DNA of 64,000 nucleotides. It comes from Anaeramoeba ignava (taxonomy: Eukaryota > Metamonada > Anaeramoebidae). Of this stretch, positions 1 to 14,660 are shown piece after piece. The DNA lies in assembly GCA_028826165.1 (NCBI GenBank), contig JAPDFW010000024.1:1-64000 (forward strand). The letters are read 5' to 3'. The notes beneath the pieces were generated by a model that made no database searches, had not been told where the DNA came from, and saw nothing but the letters and a program-made list of their open reading frames with translations. Position 1 is the first letter of the stretch. Each line of letters opens with the position of its first letter. The position numbers and the translations under genes were made by a program.

Positions 1-246
1 ATAAATATAAAATATAAATATAAAAAATAAATATAAATATAAATATAAATATAAATATAAATATAAATATAAATATAAATATAAATATAAATATAAATAT
101 AAATATAAATATAAATATAAATATAAATATAAATATAAATATAAATATAAATATAAATATAAATATAAATATAAATATAAATATAAATATAAATATAAAT
201 ATAAATATAAATATAAATATAAATATAAATATAAATATAAATATAA
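1..246. repeat. AAATAT hexanucleotide repeat
   Basis: Almost pure tandem 6-bp repeat (AAATAT/ATAAAT) running off the left window edge, with slight degeneracy in the first 30 bases. The complementary hexamer recurs at about 33904-34017. No gene content. Confidence 0.95.
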
Positions 247-778
247 GAAATATTTCTAATTTCCCTTTTTTTTTCTTTTACATTTAAAAATTGAATTATT
301 TTTATTTAGAATTTTATTTTTATTATAATTATTATGGAAATGAAAATATTTCAAAAATAAAATTATATTTATTTTATTTATATTTATTTATATGAATAAA
401 TTTAGAGGAAAAAGATAAAAAGATATCAAAAAAAAATTTAAGATATTTATTTCAATACTTTTAAATTTGAATAAATATTTTGAATATAAAATATTAAAAT
501 AAAATTAAATTTAATATTTTATTTTCATTTTATAAATAATATTTAAATAATAATATTAATAATATTTTGAAGATTTTTTTCTTTTTTTTCTCAAATTAAT
601 AAATAATAAATAATAAAAGAGAATAAGAAATAAAAATAATTTAAAAAGAAATAATACTTTTTAAAAAACAAATCAAATTTCAATTTTTTTTTTTTTTATT
701 TAATTTTTAAAAATTTAATTTTTGAAAATTTTTAATTTATTTTTGGAAAAATTATTTAAATAAATTAAAATTAAAAAT
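247..778. other. A/T-rich non-coding stretch
   Basis: Irregular A/T sequence without usable open frames; no structure recognised. It may be part of a long intron ahead of the exon at 1697, but no donor can be assigned. Confidence 0.5.
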
Positions 779-1290
779 TTTTAAAATTTAAAATTAAAAT
801 TAAAATTAAAATTAAAATTAAATTTAAAATTAAAATTAAAATTAAAATTAAAATTAAAATTAAAATTAAAATTAAATTAAAAATTAAAAAAAAATTAAAA
901 TTAAAATTAAAATTAAAATTAAAATTAAAATTAAAATTAAAATTAAAATTAAAATTAAAATTAAAATTAAAATTAAAAATTAAAATTAAAATTAAAATTA
1001 AAATTAAAATTAAAATTAAAATTAAAATTAAAATTAAAATTAAAATTAAAATTAAAATTAAAATTAAAATTAAAATTAAAATTAAAATTAAAATTAAAAT
1101 TAAAATTAAAATTAAAATTAAAATTAAAATTAAAATTAAAATTAAAATTAAAATTAAAATTAAAATTAAAATTAAAATTAAAATTAAAATTAAAATTAAA
1201 ATTAAAATTAAAATTAAAATTAAAATTAAAATTAAAATTAAAATTAAAATTAAAATTAAAATTAAAATTAAAATTAAAATTAAAATTAAA
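779..1290. repeat. AAAATT hexanucleotide repeat
   Basis: Tandem AAAATT repeat of about 500 bp with only a few slipped units near 820-900 and 975. It ends abruptly at about 1290; 1291-1696 is irregular A/T sequence leading to a splice-acceptor-like TTTAG. Confidence 0.95.
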
Positions 1291-1696
1291 AAATATTTAA
1301 TTATATTTTTTTACTTCTTTCTCTCTTTATTTCTTATTATAAATTTATTATTATTTATTCTAATTTATTTTATTTCTATTTTTTTTATTAAATTCAAAAA
1401 TTAATTAATTAATAAATTTAAATAAATTCATAATAATAAAAAAAATTATTTAATAATAAAAAAATTTTCAAAATTCAAAATTCAAAATTTCAAAATATAT
1501 TTTTATTATTAATAAACAAAAAAATAAACAAAAAAATATCTTAAATTCTCAAATTTAATTATTATTTTTTTTTGAATTATTTTTTTTTTGAATTATTTTT
1601 TGGGAAATTAAATAGGAGTAAATTTAATCAAAAAACAAAAAACAAAAAAAAATTAATTTAAAAAATAAAAATAAAAATAAAAATAATTTTATTTAG

Positions 1697-1849
1697 GAAT
1701 CTCCATTACATTATCTTTGCCAGAATTCATCAATTACAGAAGAAATGATCAAATTATTGAAAGGAACAAATGCTAATTTTAATTTGAAGTATCCCAAAGG
1801 AACAACACCAAAAGATTTACTTCCAGATTCTCTCAAGAAAATGATTTAA
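1697..1849 (+). CDS. Terminal exon of an ankyrin-repeat protein (partial)
   Basis: An open frame follows a TATTTAG acceptor and ends in TAA at 1847-1849, giving 51 codons of clearly higher complexity than the surroundings. The translation starts [11 protein letters not shown] and continues through [15 protein letters not shown] to a KGTTPKDLL segment. This matches an ankyrin repeat (TPLHxAxxN...xxLLxxGAxxxxxxxxGxTPxDLA) in order and spacing. Ankyrin repeats are protein-binding modules, so the partner cannot be inferred. No other exon is visible upstream to the window edge. It is therefore either the last exon after an intron longer than 1.6 kb or a gene fragment. Phase 0 is assumed from the AG|GAA junction. 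Confidence 0.6.
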   Translation, partial: ESPLHYLCQNSSITEEMIKLLKGTNANFNLKYPKGTTPKDLLPDSLKKMI

Positions 1850-4800
1850 AAAACAAATCAAAATTTCTTTTTCCTTTTTTTTCTTTTTTTTCAAATTTTT
1901 TTTTGAAAGTAATTCTTTGGAAAAAAAAATATTCAAATCCAAAATCAATTCCTCTTTTTTTTTTCTCCAAGAAGATTAAATCTCCCTCTTTTTTTTCAAA
2001 GAATTACTTTCAATTTCTTTTTTTTCAAAGAATTAATTTCAATTTCCAATTCGAATTACAAAAAAAAGGAGAACATTTTCCAAATTTTTTTTTTCACAAA
2101 TTCATTTTTTTTTTCTTTCTTTCTTTCTTTTTCACAAATTCATTTTCTTTCTCCTTTTTTTTTTCTTTATTCGTTCTAATTAATTGAAGAATAAAGAATT
2201 TCAAAAAACAAAAACAAAAACAAAATTTTTTATTTTAAATTTTTTTTAATTTAAAATTTTTGTTTTGGAAAAATAGAAACAAAAAGAAAAAGAAAAAAAC
2301 AAAAAGATAAATTATTAAATAATTCAAAATTAAAATTTATTTTCTAATTTGTTAATTATTTAAATAAAAATATTATTTTGATTTTTGATTTACAAAAACA
2401 AAAAAGAAGACAAAGAAAAGAAATATTTTTTTTTATTTTGGGAATAAATTTATTTAAACAAAAAACATAAATTATTTTTTATTTTTATTATTTTGAGAAG
2501 GAAAAATGGAAATTAATAATTAAATTATAATTTATTCAATTATTATTTATTTAATAATAAATTTCCAATTTTTTTTTATTTAAAAACAAAACAAAATTCA
2601 AAACAAATTTATTTTTTTAATTTTGGAAAAAATATTTAATTAATCAAATAATTTTAGATTTATTTTTTTTAAAAGGAATTAATTAATTAATTAATTAATA
2701 AAAATTTATCTTTTTTTCATTTATTATTTTTATTTTAAAAAAAAACAAAATTTAAACAAAGAATTTTAAATAATAAATTTATTATTTATATTTTTTATTA
2801 TTTAGATTTATTAAATAATAATAATATTATTATTAAAGATTAAATTGTTATATTTTATTTTTATTTTTTAAAGAATAAAATTATTTCCTCTTTCTTTAAA
2901 ATAATAATAAAAATAATAAAATAAAAATAGAATAAAAAGAAAAATCTTAAATAAATTATTATAAAAAGAAAAGGAAAATTAATTTTAAAATTTAAATAAA
3001 AAAAATATAAAAATTCTTTCAAATTATTTTATTTTTAAAAAAAATTTAATTAATTAATAAATTAAATATAAAATTAAAGAAATAAATGATTATTAATTTA
3101 TATTTAATTATTTTATTATTTTAAAAAAACAAAAATAAAATAAAGAAATGAAAAATGAAAAATGAATATTAAAAGATTAATTTATTTTTCTTTTTTTCCT
3201 TTTTTGATTTAAATTTAATTGATTTATAAATTTATTTTTTTTAATCATTTTAAATTTATTTTTCTTTTTATTTTACTTTTAAGAATAATAAATAAATATT
3301 TTTTATTTTTGATTTAGAATTTTTTTTCATTTTAGATTTATTTATTCAGATAATTTATTTTAAATAAATAAATAATCAAAAAAATTTAAATAATAATAAT
3401 AATAAAAATATAGAAAAAAAAAGGAATAAATAAATAAGAAAATGATTTTGATTTTGATTTTATTATTAAATTTTAAAATAATTAATTTAAAAAAAGAAAA
3501 AGAAAAAGAAAATGAATAAATTTAAATTTTGAAAAACAAACAAATTGATTATATTTTTAAATAAATATTTTTTAATAAAACAAAATAATTTTTATTAAAT
3601 TTAAAGATTTAAATTATTTATTCTTTCTTCTCAATAATAAAAAATAATAAAATAATAAAAGGAAATTATTATTATTATTATTATTTTTGAAGAGAAATTT
3701 AATCAAAATTATAATAATATTAACAAATAATATTAATAATATTTAATTAATTTTAGAAATGATTTAAAAATAAAAATAAAAATAAAAATAAAAATATTTT
3801 TATTTAGAATTTCTTCTTCTTTTTTTTTAATAATAATAATAATAATCCAAAACAAAACAAAACAAAAAAAAAAACTGGAATTAATTATTTTTGTTTTCAA
3901 ATCAAAAAAAAATACAAAAAATAAATATAAATTTAATAAAAATAAGAAAATGAATAATTTTAAAAAAAAAGAATTTATTATTAATATTAAATTAATATTA
4001 TTAAAAATCAAGAAATAAAATTAATTAATTAAAATAATTTTATTTATTAATTTATTATTTATCATTAAAATTAATTAAGAAATTGTTTTTTAAAACTGTT
4101 TTCATTTTCATTTTTTTTAAAATTTTTTTATTTTCTAAAATTTACAAATTAAAAATAAAAAAATAAAAAAAAAAAAAGAGAAAATGTAATTTAAAATATA
4201 AAATAATTTATTTATAAAATTTATAAAAAGATTTTATTATCTAAATTAATTCAAAATTGATTTAAAAATAAATATAAATTTACAATCAAAAAAATAAATT
4301 TAAATTTAAATCTTAATTAATTTTTAAAAGTATAAATTATTTTTTGTTTTGTTTTGGAAAATAAAAATAATAATAAAATATAATTTAATCAAAATTTAAA
4401 ATAATTAATAAAAAGATTTTAAATAGGAAAATTATTGAAAATTTCTTTTTTTTTCTTTTATTTATAAAAACAAAAACAAAAATAAAAACAAAAACAAAAG
4501 AATTTTATTTAAGAAATGATATTTATTTATTTATTTACAAATAAAAATAAAATCCAATTTATTCTTTTTTATTTTATTTTATTTTATTTTATTTATAATA
4601 TAAAAAGGAAATTTAAAAAATTATTTTTAATGAAGAATTGAATTATTTAATTTCTTAATTTCTTTTTTTATTTATTATTATTATTTATTTATTTATTTTT
4701 GATTAGGAAAAAAAGAAAAGAAAAGAAATCAAATATTTTTTCAAAACAAAATTTAAAAAGAAAAAAAAATAACAAGAATTAAATCAATATTAAATTTATT

Positions 4801-7800
4801 CAATATTTTAATTATCTTCTTTTTATATTTATTAATTTATTAATTTATATTTAACTTTTTTTTTATATAAAAAAATAAAAAATTAAAATTAAAAATAATC
4901 TTTATTTTATTCAAAAAAATATTAGAGAATAGTGGAATGAAAAAATTTCAAAAAAAATAATATAAAAATAGATTTTATAGATTAAGAAAAACAAAACAAA
5001 AAACAAATTTATTATTTATTTTTGGAAAATATAATTATTTGATTTAATTAAATTTTTTATTATTATGAATAAAATAAAATAAAATAAAATTTTAGAAAAT
5101 GAAATTAATTAAAGATTTAAGAGAAAAAAAAAGGATTTAAAATAAATAAAATTATTTATAAAATGAGAATAAAATTTATTAAGAAAATTATTAATATTAA
5201 TATTAATATTAATTAATTATAAATTGAAGATTAAATGAAAATTGATTATATTTATATTTTTATCTAACAAAAAATGAAAAATAATATTTTGTTTTTTTAT
5301 TTTTTGTTTTAAAGAATAAATTTATTATTATTATTAATAAATATTTTATATAATAAATTAATATTAATATTAATATTAAGAAGGGAAAAAAATTATAATA
5401 AATTCTAATTTATTTTCCAAAACCAAAAACAAAAACAATTTTAAATTTTAAATTTTAAATTTAAAAAAGAAAACAAAATTTGATACTTTTTTTTTTCCAA
5501 AAATATTAATTATAAAAATAAGAAAAAATTACTTATTTTTTATAAACAGAATAAAATAAAATTAATTTTTATTTAAAATTAAAATATAAGAAAAAAAGAA
5601 GGAGAAAAAGAAAATTTATATCTAAAATATTTTCAATAAATAAATAAATAAATAAATGAAAAAAAATATTTTAATTTTAATTTTAAACAAAAAAAGAAAA
5701 AGAAGAAGAAGTTTTTTAATTCAATATTATTTCTAATTCTTTTATTCTCCAAAACAAAAACAATCTAAATAAATAAATAAATATTTATTATTTGAAATAA
5801 TATTTAATTCAAAATAATTAATAATAATAAATGAAAAAAAAAAGAGAAAATAAATTTAAATTCCCTAAAAAAAAATTAGAAGATATTAAATAATATAAAT
5901 AAAAAGAAAAAAGAAGAATAAAATTATTTAAAAACAAAACAAAATTTATAAATTATTTCATTATATTTAATAAATATTTCTTATTAATATTTAATTTTAT
6001 AATTTATCTTCCAAAAAGAAAAGAAAAGAAAAGAAAAAACAAATTGATAATAAATATTCAATTTTCTTCTTCTTCTCTTATTTATATTTTTATTAATTCT
6101 TTTTCTTTCTCTTCAAAATAAAATATTATTATAATAATGAAATGATATTTTTTTAATTTTTAATTTTTAATTTTTTAATTTGATAAAATTGATATTTTAA
6201 ATATAAAATAAAATAATAAGAAATATTTTATAGAAGAGAAATGAAATAAAATTATTATTTTTTTTGAATAGAAATTTTGAAATAAATTTACATTTTATTA
6301 ATAAATAAAAAATTAAAAAAAAATTTATTAGATTTAGAAGAATATATTTATTTATATTATAAGAGAAATATTTATTTATTATTTTAAAGAATAAATTGGG
6401 AAAAAAAAGAAAGAAAAAAAATATTAATTTAAATAAAATTTTGGAATTAATGAAATTAAAGATATTGATAATCAAAAATATTTTTTTTTCTTTTCTTTAA
6501 AAACAAAAAAAAAAATAAATAAATAAAAATAAATAAATAAATAAATAAAAATGAAGAATTTTATTTATTAACAAAATTTTAAAAAAAGAAAATAATATTT
6601 TAATAAATATTCCAATAATTTTAATTAATTAATTAATTTATTTTTTTATTTTTTTTGGGAATGATTAAATTATTATTATATAAATATTATTATTTTTATT
6701 ATTATAATTTAATCAATATTTCTCAAATATTTTTCTTTCCCAAAATAATAAAAATAATAAAATAATAAAATAAATTGGAATTATAAACAGAAATATTTAT
6801 TATTATTATTATTATTTTCAGAATTTATAATAATTATTTCATTTCAATTTATATTTAATAAAAAATAATATTCAAGAAGTTAAAACAATAATTTGAAGAT
6901 TTATTTCTTAAATCCAAAAAAAAATAATAAAATAATAAACAAAATAATAATAATAATAATTAAAATTATTTAAATTATTTAAATTATAACAAGAAACAAA
7001 AAGAATTTCCATAAATTTCCTTATTTTTTTATTTTACAAATTTAAATTTTAAAAAAAATATTAAGATTATTATTATTATTATTATTTATAATAAATTTTT
7101 ATTCAATAATAAATTATTTAATATTTAATAAAATATTTTAATTTAATTTAATTTAATTTAATTTAATTTTTTTATTAGGAATAATTTTAATTCTTCAATA
7201 TTTACATATACAAAAAAATAAATAAATTTTTTTATTTTATTTTTTCAGAAATATTTTCAAATTAACAATTTTATAATAAATAAATAAATAAATATTTCTT
7301 TTTATTTTATTTTATTTTATTTAAATAATATTATTTCTCAAATAAAATAAAACAAAAAAAAAGAAAACAAAAATTTATTATTGATTATTAAAATTTTAAA
7401 TAAAAATAAAAATAAAAATAAAAATAAAACATAATTTTGTTTGTTTGTTTTTTTTGGATTGAAAATAATAATAATAATAATAATAATCTTCTTCATATTT
7501 CTTTTTTTTATATTTAATTTATTTCCTAAAAAAATAATAATAATAATATATTATTATTAAATAAAATTCAAAATTTTTTTAATAAATTTAACTTAAATAA
7601 TTATTTTCAAAAATCAAAATTTATTCCATTTTTTTTTTGATTAATATTATTAAACAATAAAAAAAATTAAATTTAAAATTAATAATTAATAAATATAAAT
7701 AAATTATTATTATTTTTATTTTTCAATTCAGAAATTATTAAAAATTGTTTTATTTTTATTATTATTAAATCAAATAATTTCTATTCATTTATTTAATTAA

Positions 7801-9599
7801 GAATATAATCTTTATTAATTTCTTAAATAAATTAAAATTATATTTAATAAAGGAAAATATTTATTTTATTCAAAAAAAATTTAAATATACACAAAAAAAA
7901 AGTTTATTATTATTATTTATTTATTTATTTTCTTATTAAATTTTAAAATCAAAACAAAAAAACAAAAAAAAGAAAAAAAAGAAATTATTTTTTATTTGAT
8001 TTGAATTGAATTGAATTGAATTGAATTGAATTATAAATTATTATTAAATTAATAAGAATGATTTTAAAATAATTTTTATTTTTGGAAAAAAGATATAAAA
8101 ACAAAAACAAAAAAGAAAGGGAATATTGATTAATTTTGATTTTTAATTTTTGAAAATTTATTTAAAGATTTAAAATAGATAAAAATAATAAATAAATATA
8201 TTTTATAATACAGAATTAATTTTTTTTAAAATAATTTATTTCAAAACAAATGTAAAATAAAATATTTCATTTAAATTTCTTATTGAGAAAATGAGAAGAT
8301 TTTAATTATTTCTCCTTAAAAAAAAACCAAATATTAAATAAATTATTTCTCAAAAAAAAAAAGAAAACAAATATTTTTGATAAATTAAAATAATAATAAA
8401 TTTTATTGGATTAATTTATTTTTGTTTTTCAAATTAAAAAAAAAGAAGAAGAAGAAGAGAAATTATTCCCAAAATAAATCTAAATTTAAATATATATTTA
8501 GAAATTAAATTTAAAGAAAAATATTTTATTATTATTTTATTCTTTTTATTTTGGATAATAATAATAATAATAAATTCTTTATAAATTTAATCAATTACTT
8601 TTTTTTTTATCAATAATTTCAATAAAAAAAATATTTATTTATATAAAAATTAGAAAAAATAAAATAATATTTATTTATAATTTATAATAAGATTAAATTT
8701 ATTTTAAAATTATTATTTCTCTAAATTTAAAAATTTAAAATAAATAATTTGAAAATTAATTTTATATATAAATTTTATATAAATTTTCATTTTCATTTTA
8801 TAACAAAAAAAAAACTATTGTGTATATATTAAATATTTTTTAATAATAATAATAATAAAATTGAAAAGAAAATAATTTATAAATAATTATCAATTTCTCT
8901 TTTCTTTTTTATTATTTAATTTCAATTCAAAATTTTAAAAAAATATTAGATTATTTTTATTTCTCTTTTCAAAATGATTATAATCAAGTTTTTTTATTTT
9001 CAATATAATTTAATAATAATAATAATAATAATTTTATTTTTCATTAATATTTTTTATTTATCAGGAAATTATAATATAAATAAATAAATAAAAATTTGAA
9101 TAATTTTGAAAAGAATATTTTATTTTATTTAATTAAATTTAAAAATAATAAATAGAAATATTAATAAAAATATATAAAATAAAATTAAAATTTAAATATT
9201 TTTATTTTTTTTATTTTTATTTTTATTTTTATTTTTGAGGGGAAATTGATATTAAATTGAATAATAAAAAAAATCATAACAAGATATTTTAAGGAGATTT
9301 ATTATTTAAATAAATAAATATTAATTATAAAATGAGAATTAAAGATAATAAATTAAAAAATAAAATAAATAAATTATATGAATTTGAATAAATTAAAATT
9401 TAATAATAAATATATTTTTTTGATTTTGATTATAAATAAATAAATAAAAGAAAAAGTATTTATTGAATTAAAATAATGAAAAAGAACATAATCTTTTTGT
9501 TTTTATTTTAAATTTGATAATAAAAAATAAAAATAAAAATTTCAACAAGAAAATTATAAGTAAATAATAAAAGAATTAAAATTAAACTTTAATTATTCT
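1850..9599. other. Long gene-free A/T spacer
   Basis: Starts with a T-rich tract (1860-2190) directly after the ankyrin exon, possibly its 3' UTR, followed by more than 7 kb of A/T sequence dominated by poly-A/T runs, AAAC/AAAT/TAA microsatellites and short imperfect repeats. Open frames here are low-complexity (F/K/N/I/L) without motifs. I see no RNA gene or convincing exon. Confidence 0.6.
3950..4330 (+). repeat. Single diverged copy of the 35.7-36.4 kb satellite
   Basis: The stretch with ATTAATTAAGAAAT, then AAATAATTTATTTATA, ATTTATAAAAAGATTTTAT and CTAAATTAATTCAAAATTGA appears in the same order and orientation at 36160-36420 and in each unit of 62546-63780. This shows the satellite is dispersed as well as tandem. 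Confidence 0.6.
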
Positions 9600-10900
9600 T
9601 CAAATTTACATTATATATTTATTTTAAAAATTTATAAATAACTTTAATTAAGAAATTGTATCTAAAGTTTAATTATTCTGAAAGTTTATATTTATTTTTT
9701 TTATCAAAAAATTTAGAATAGTTTTAATTAAGAAATTATAAATAAATAAATTTGAATTATTTTTTAAAAAAAAACAAAGAATAAGAAATAAATTATAAGA
9801 TATTTTTATAAATCAAAAAAAAAATATAAAAATTCTTTCTTCAATTTAAATTATTAAATACAAATTATTTTGATTTTTAATATTATAAATAATATTGAAA
9901 GAAAAAAAATTTTAATTTTGATTTGATTAGAATTTAAATAAGTAAAAAGATTTTATTTATTTATTTATTTATTTATTTTTCAGATCTTGTATTAATTAAT
10001 TAATTAATTTAGATTTTTGATTTTCATTATTATTCCACATTAATAAATTGAGATATTTTTGTTTTGTAAATAAATAAATAAATAAAAGAAAAATTATTTA
10101 TCAAACAAATAAAGTTTTTTTTTGTGTTAATAAGAGAAAAATAATGAAAAAAAAGAATATCATCTTTTAAATTTTTTATCAACTAAAAAGAAGAAAAGAA
10201 CAAAAATAAAAATGAAATTTAAAGAGAATATTAATATTAAATAATAATTTTTGATTTTATAAAGATTATCTTAATTAAAATATTTTGAAAGTGAAAATTA
10301 TTTTTAAAAAAAATATAAATAATAAAATAATTTAAATTGAATTGAATATTTTTATTTTTTGAGATTTCCTTTCATTTTGTAAAAGTAATTTTTATTATTC
10401 TTTTCAAATCAAAATTCTTTTATAAATAAATAAATAAAAATAAATTAGAATAATAGATAAATAAATAGATAAATTGAATATAATGTAATTGAAGTGAAAA
10501 AGAAGTTTAATTAATTTTGATAAATTGTAATTATAAATAATAATATAATAAATATAAATTTAGATCAGAAGATAAAAATAAAGAGATAATTTTGATTTTT
10601 ATTTTTTTTTTGGGAATTGAGATTAATAAAATAAAGATTTTTATCTAATATAAATTAAATTAAATTAAATTAAATTTATAAAATTTTGAAATTAAAATAA
10701 ATTTACAAATAAATAAATTAATAAATTAATTTTAGATTTAGATATTAAATTGATTTAAAATAAATAAATAAAAAAATAAAAAAGAAAAGAAAAGAATTTT
10801 AATTTTTTTTTTGGAAATATTTTTATTTTGGGAATTTTGTATATTTTTGAATTTTTGAGATAAAAGTAAATTTATTACTATTAAGTTTAAATTTCAATTA
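9600..10900. repeat. Left arm of the inverted repeat around the rDNA (outer part)
   Basis: Several segments are reverse complements of right-hand sequence in collinear (inverted) order. AAATTGTATCTAAAGTTTAA...GAAAGTTTATATTTATTT at about 9655-9690 matches inverted 34300-34345. TTTATAAAGATTA...TTTTGAAAGTGAA at about 10257-10295 matches inverted 33080-33120. GAGATTTCCTTTCATTTTGT at about 10360-10380 matches inverted 32335-32355. The 10430-10650 stretch (GAAGTGAAAAAGAA...ATCTAATA) matches inverted copies of the 23.7-31 kb units. Confidence 0.6.
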
Positions 10901-10913
10901 AATAAATTTAAAA

Positions 10914-12020
10914 TTAATTAATAATAGAAATAAAATAATTAATTTAAATTTATTATTTAATTATTTATAATTGAAATAAAAATAATAAAAATATTTAATT
11001 AAATAATTAATAATAAAAATAAATAATAAAAAATAATTTTATAATTTAAAATAAATATAAAATTAATAATAGAAATAAAATAAATAATTTAAATTTATTA
11101 TTTAATTATTTATAATTGAAATAAAAATAATTAAAATATTTAATTAAATAATTAATAATAAAAAATAAATAATAAAAATAATTTTATAATTTAAAATAAA
11201 TATAAAATTAATAATAGAAATAAAATAATTAATTTAAATTTATTATTTAATTATTTATAATTGAAATAAAAATAATAAAAATATTTAATTAAATAATTAA
11301 TAATAAAAATAAATAATAAAAATAATTTTATAATTTAAAATAAATATAAAATTAATAATAGAAATAAAATAATTTAATTTAAATTTATTATTTAATTATT
11401 TATAATTGAAATAAAAATAATAAAAATATTTAATTAAATAATTAATAATAAAAAAAATAAATAATAAAAATATAATTTTATAATTTAAAATAAAAATATA
11501 AAATTAAATAATAGAAATAAAATAATTAATTTAAATTTATTATTTAATTATTTATAATTGAAATAAAAATAATAAAAATATTTAATTAAATAATTAATAA
11601 TAAAAAAAAATAAAAAAAAAAAATAATTTTATAATTTAATTTAAAATAAATATAAAATTAATAATAGAAATAAAATAATTAATTTAAATTTATTATTTAA
11701 TTATTTATAATTGAAATAAAAATAATAAAAATATTTAATTAAATAATTAATAAAAATAAAAATAAATAATAAAAATAATTTTATAATTTAAAATAAATAT
11801 AAAATTAATAATAGAAATAAAATAAATAATTTAATTTAAATTTTTATTTTTATTTATTTAATTGAAATAAAAATAATAAAAATATTTAATTAAAAATAAT
11901 TAATAATAAAAATAAATAATAAAATATAATTTTATAATTTAAAATAAATATAAAATTAATAATAAAAATAAAATAAAATTTAATTTAAATTTATTATTTA
12001 ATTATTTATAATTGAAATAA
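10914..12020 (+). repeat. ~145-bp tandem repeat, about 8 units
   Basis: Unit starts AATTAATAATAGAAATAAAA and includes TTATTTAATTATTTATAATTG and ATATTTAATTAAATAATTAA. Starts recur near 10922, 11067, 11211, 11356, 11500, 11656, 11803 and 11958. The same unit occurs reverse-complemented at 31540-31790 and 32450-32990 beyond the rDNA. Confidence 0.85.
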
Positions 12021-13239
12021 AATTTAAATTTGAAAAAATAAATTTTAAATAAAAATTAAAAAAAAATTAAATAATTTAAAAATTGAAATTTATTATTTTT
12101 ATTATTAAATATTTTGAAATTTTAATAAAAAATAAATTTTTATTTTTATTTTTATAATTATTTTTAAAAATGAAAAATTTAAAAAATTAAAAATAAAAAT
12201 TAAATTTTAAAAAAAAAAATAAAAAAATAAATTATTTTTATTATTTTAATTGAATTTTAAAAATAAAAATTTAAAAAATTTTTTTTAAAAATTTAAATTT
12301 AAAATAAAATTAAAATAAAAAAAAAATTTTTTAAAAATTAAATTTTAAATTTTAAAAAAAAAAAAAAATAAAAAATAAATAAAATAAAAATGAAATAAAT
12401 ATAAATTTTTGGAGAATAATTAAAAATAAAAAAAAAATATAAAAATAAAAAAAAAAATTAATTTTTAAATTTTTAAAAAAAAAAAAAAAAAAAATAAAAA
12501 TTAATTTATAAATTTTTAAATTTTTAAAATAAAATAAAAAATTAATTAAAAAATAAAATAAAAAAAAATAATTTTAGATTTAGATATTAAATTTAATTTT
12601 TAAAAATTTTTCAAAATAAATAAAAAATAAAAAAAAAAAAAAAGAGTTTTTGATTTTTGAAATATTTTATAAATTTTTTGGGAATATAAAAATAAATTTA
12701 ATAATAATAATAATTTTATTTTTAATAATAAATTTTATTATAAATTAATATTAAATTTTTATTTTCAATTTTGAATATTTTTGAATAAATTTTAAATATT
12801 AAATTAATTTATTTATTTAAAAATAATTAAAATAAAAAGAATTTAAATTAATTTTAATAAAAATTTTAATAAATTTAAATATAAATTAATAAAAAAAAAA
12901 AAAAATGAAAAAAATTTTAATAAATTTAAATTTTTAATTAAAATTAAAAAAAAAAAAATAAAACAAAAAAAAAAAAATTTATTTTTATTTTTATAATTTT
13001 TATTAATTTTAAAATAAAATAAAAAAATTATAATTTGAATAATTTAAAAAAATAGAAAAATAAAAAAATTTTAAAAAAAAAATAATTAAATTAAAAAGTT
13101 AATCAAAATAAAAATAAATAATTTTTATTAATTTAAAATTTAAAAATTAAAATTTTAAAAAAAAATTAAAAATTTAAATTTGAAAAATTAAATTTTTAAA
13201 TAAAAAATAAAAATGAATTTAAAAAAAAATTGAACTTAT
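12021..13239. other. A/T-only non-coding stretch
   Basis: Near-total A/T with long A runs and almost no G or C. No repeat unit or gene recognised. Confidence 0.5.
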
Positions 13240-13860
13240 TATTTTTATTATTTTATATTTATTTTCATTTTATAAAGGTAATTTTTTTTATTTTTTTTAT
13301 TAATTATTTTTAAAAATGAAAAATTTGAAATTAAAAAAAAAAAATTATTTTAAAAATGAAATGAATTAAAATAAATTATTTATTTATAAAAAATAAATAA
13401 ATAAAAATAAATAAAAAAAAAAGAAGTTTAAATAAATTTTTGGAGAATTATAATTATAAATAGGTAATAAATATAAATTTAAATCAGAAGATAAAAAAAA
13501 AATAATTTTTGATTTTTGATTTTTGAAAAAAAAATGAAAATAAAAAATTAATTCAATTTATAAATTTTTGAAATTAAAAAAATAAAATTTTAAATAAAAT
13601 AATTTTAGATTTAGATATTAAATTGATTTGAAAAATAAAAAGTTTTTCAAAATAAAAAAATAAAAAGAAAAAAAAAGAAGAGTTTTTGATTTTTGGAAAT
13701 ATTTTATTTATTTTTGGGAATATAAAAATAAATTTAATAATAATAATTTTATTTTTTTGTATTATTTTTATTATAAATTAATATTAAATTTTTATTTTCA
13801 AAAATTTGAATTTTTGAAAATTAATTTTAATATTAATTTTAATAATAAAAAAAAAATAAA
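13240..13860 (-). repeat. Left inverted copy of the right-hand spacer unit
   Basis: Contains, in order, TTTTCATTTTATAAAGGTAA, ATAAATTTAAATCAGAAGAT, TTTTAGATTTAGATATTAAA, AAGAAGAGTTTTTGATTTTT and TTTTTGGGAATATAAAAATA. These are diverged reverse complements of the unit repeated at 23736-31100, which reads AATATTCCCAAATAAAACTC, CTTCTTCTTTTTATTTATTT and TTTAATATCTAAATCTGTAA. It is therefore the inner part of the left arm of the inverted repeat. Confidence 0.6.
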
Positions 13861-14465
13861 TAAAAAAATTTCATTAAAAAAATTTAATTTAAAAAAAAAT
13901 TTAAAATTTAATTTAAAAAGAATTTAAATTAAAATTTAAATAAAATATTTTAAATAAATTTAAAATAAATTAATAAAAAATGAATTAAAAATTAATAAAT
14001 TTTGATTTAATTTAAATTGAAAAAATTTAAAAAAAATAAAAAAAAATTTAAAATAAAAAAACAAAATAAAATAAATTTTGAATTTAAATTATTTTTTAAT
14101 TTGAAAATAAAATAAAAAAGAAATAAATATTTGAAATAAATTTAATAAATTTAAAATAGAAATAAATAAAAAAAAAAAAAAAATTTATATTTAAAAAAAA
14201 AATAAAATTTTTTAAAATTAAAAAAAAAAAAAAAAATAAAGATAAATTAAAATAAAAATAAATAATAAATTAAAAAAAATAAAAAAATAAATAAATATTT
14301 TTATTTTTAAATCAATAAAAATAAATAAATTGAATCAAATATTATTATTAAATAAATTAAATAAAATAAAATTTTATTATTTGAAAAAAAAAAAATTTGA
14401 ATTTATTTTAATTTGAAAAAAAATTGAAAAAAAAATTTGAAATAAAAAAAAAAAATAAATTAAAT
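13861..14465. other. A/T-only non-coding stretch
   Basis: Poly-A and AAAT-rich sequence grading into the AAAT microsatellite. No gene or motif seen. Confidence 0.5.

Positions 14466-14660
<195 letters not shown>

Noticed and set aside
1903-2187. 94-codon Phe/Ser/Lys-rich frame
   Set aside because: T-run low complexity just after the ankyrin exon; no domain or start context.
3733-6475. Two ~92-codon minus-strand hydrophobic frames (3733-4011, 6197-6475)
   Set aside because: Composed of Ile/Leu/Phe/Asn/Lys as expected from random A/T sequence; part of the first overlaps dispersed satellite.
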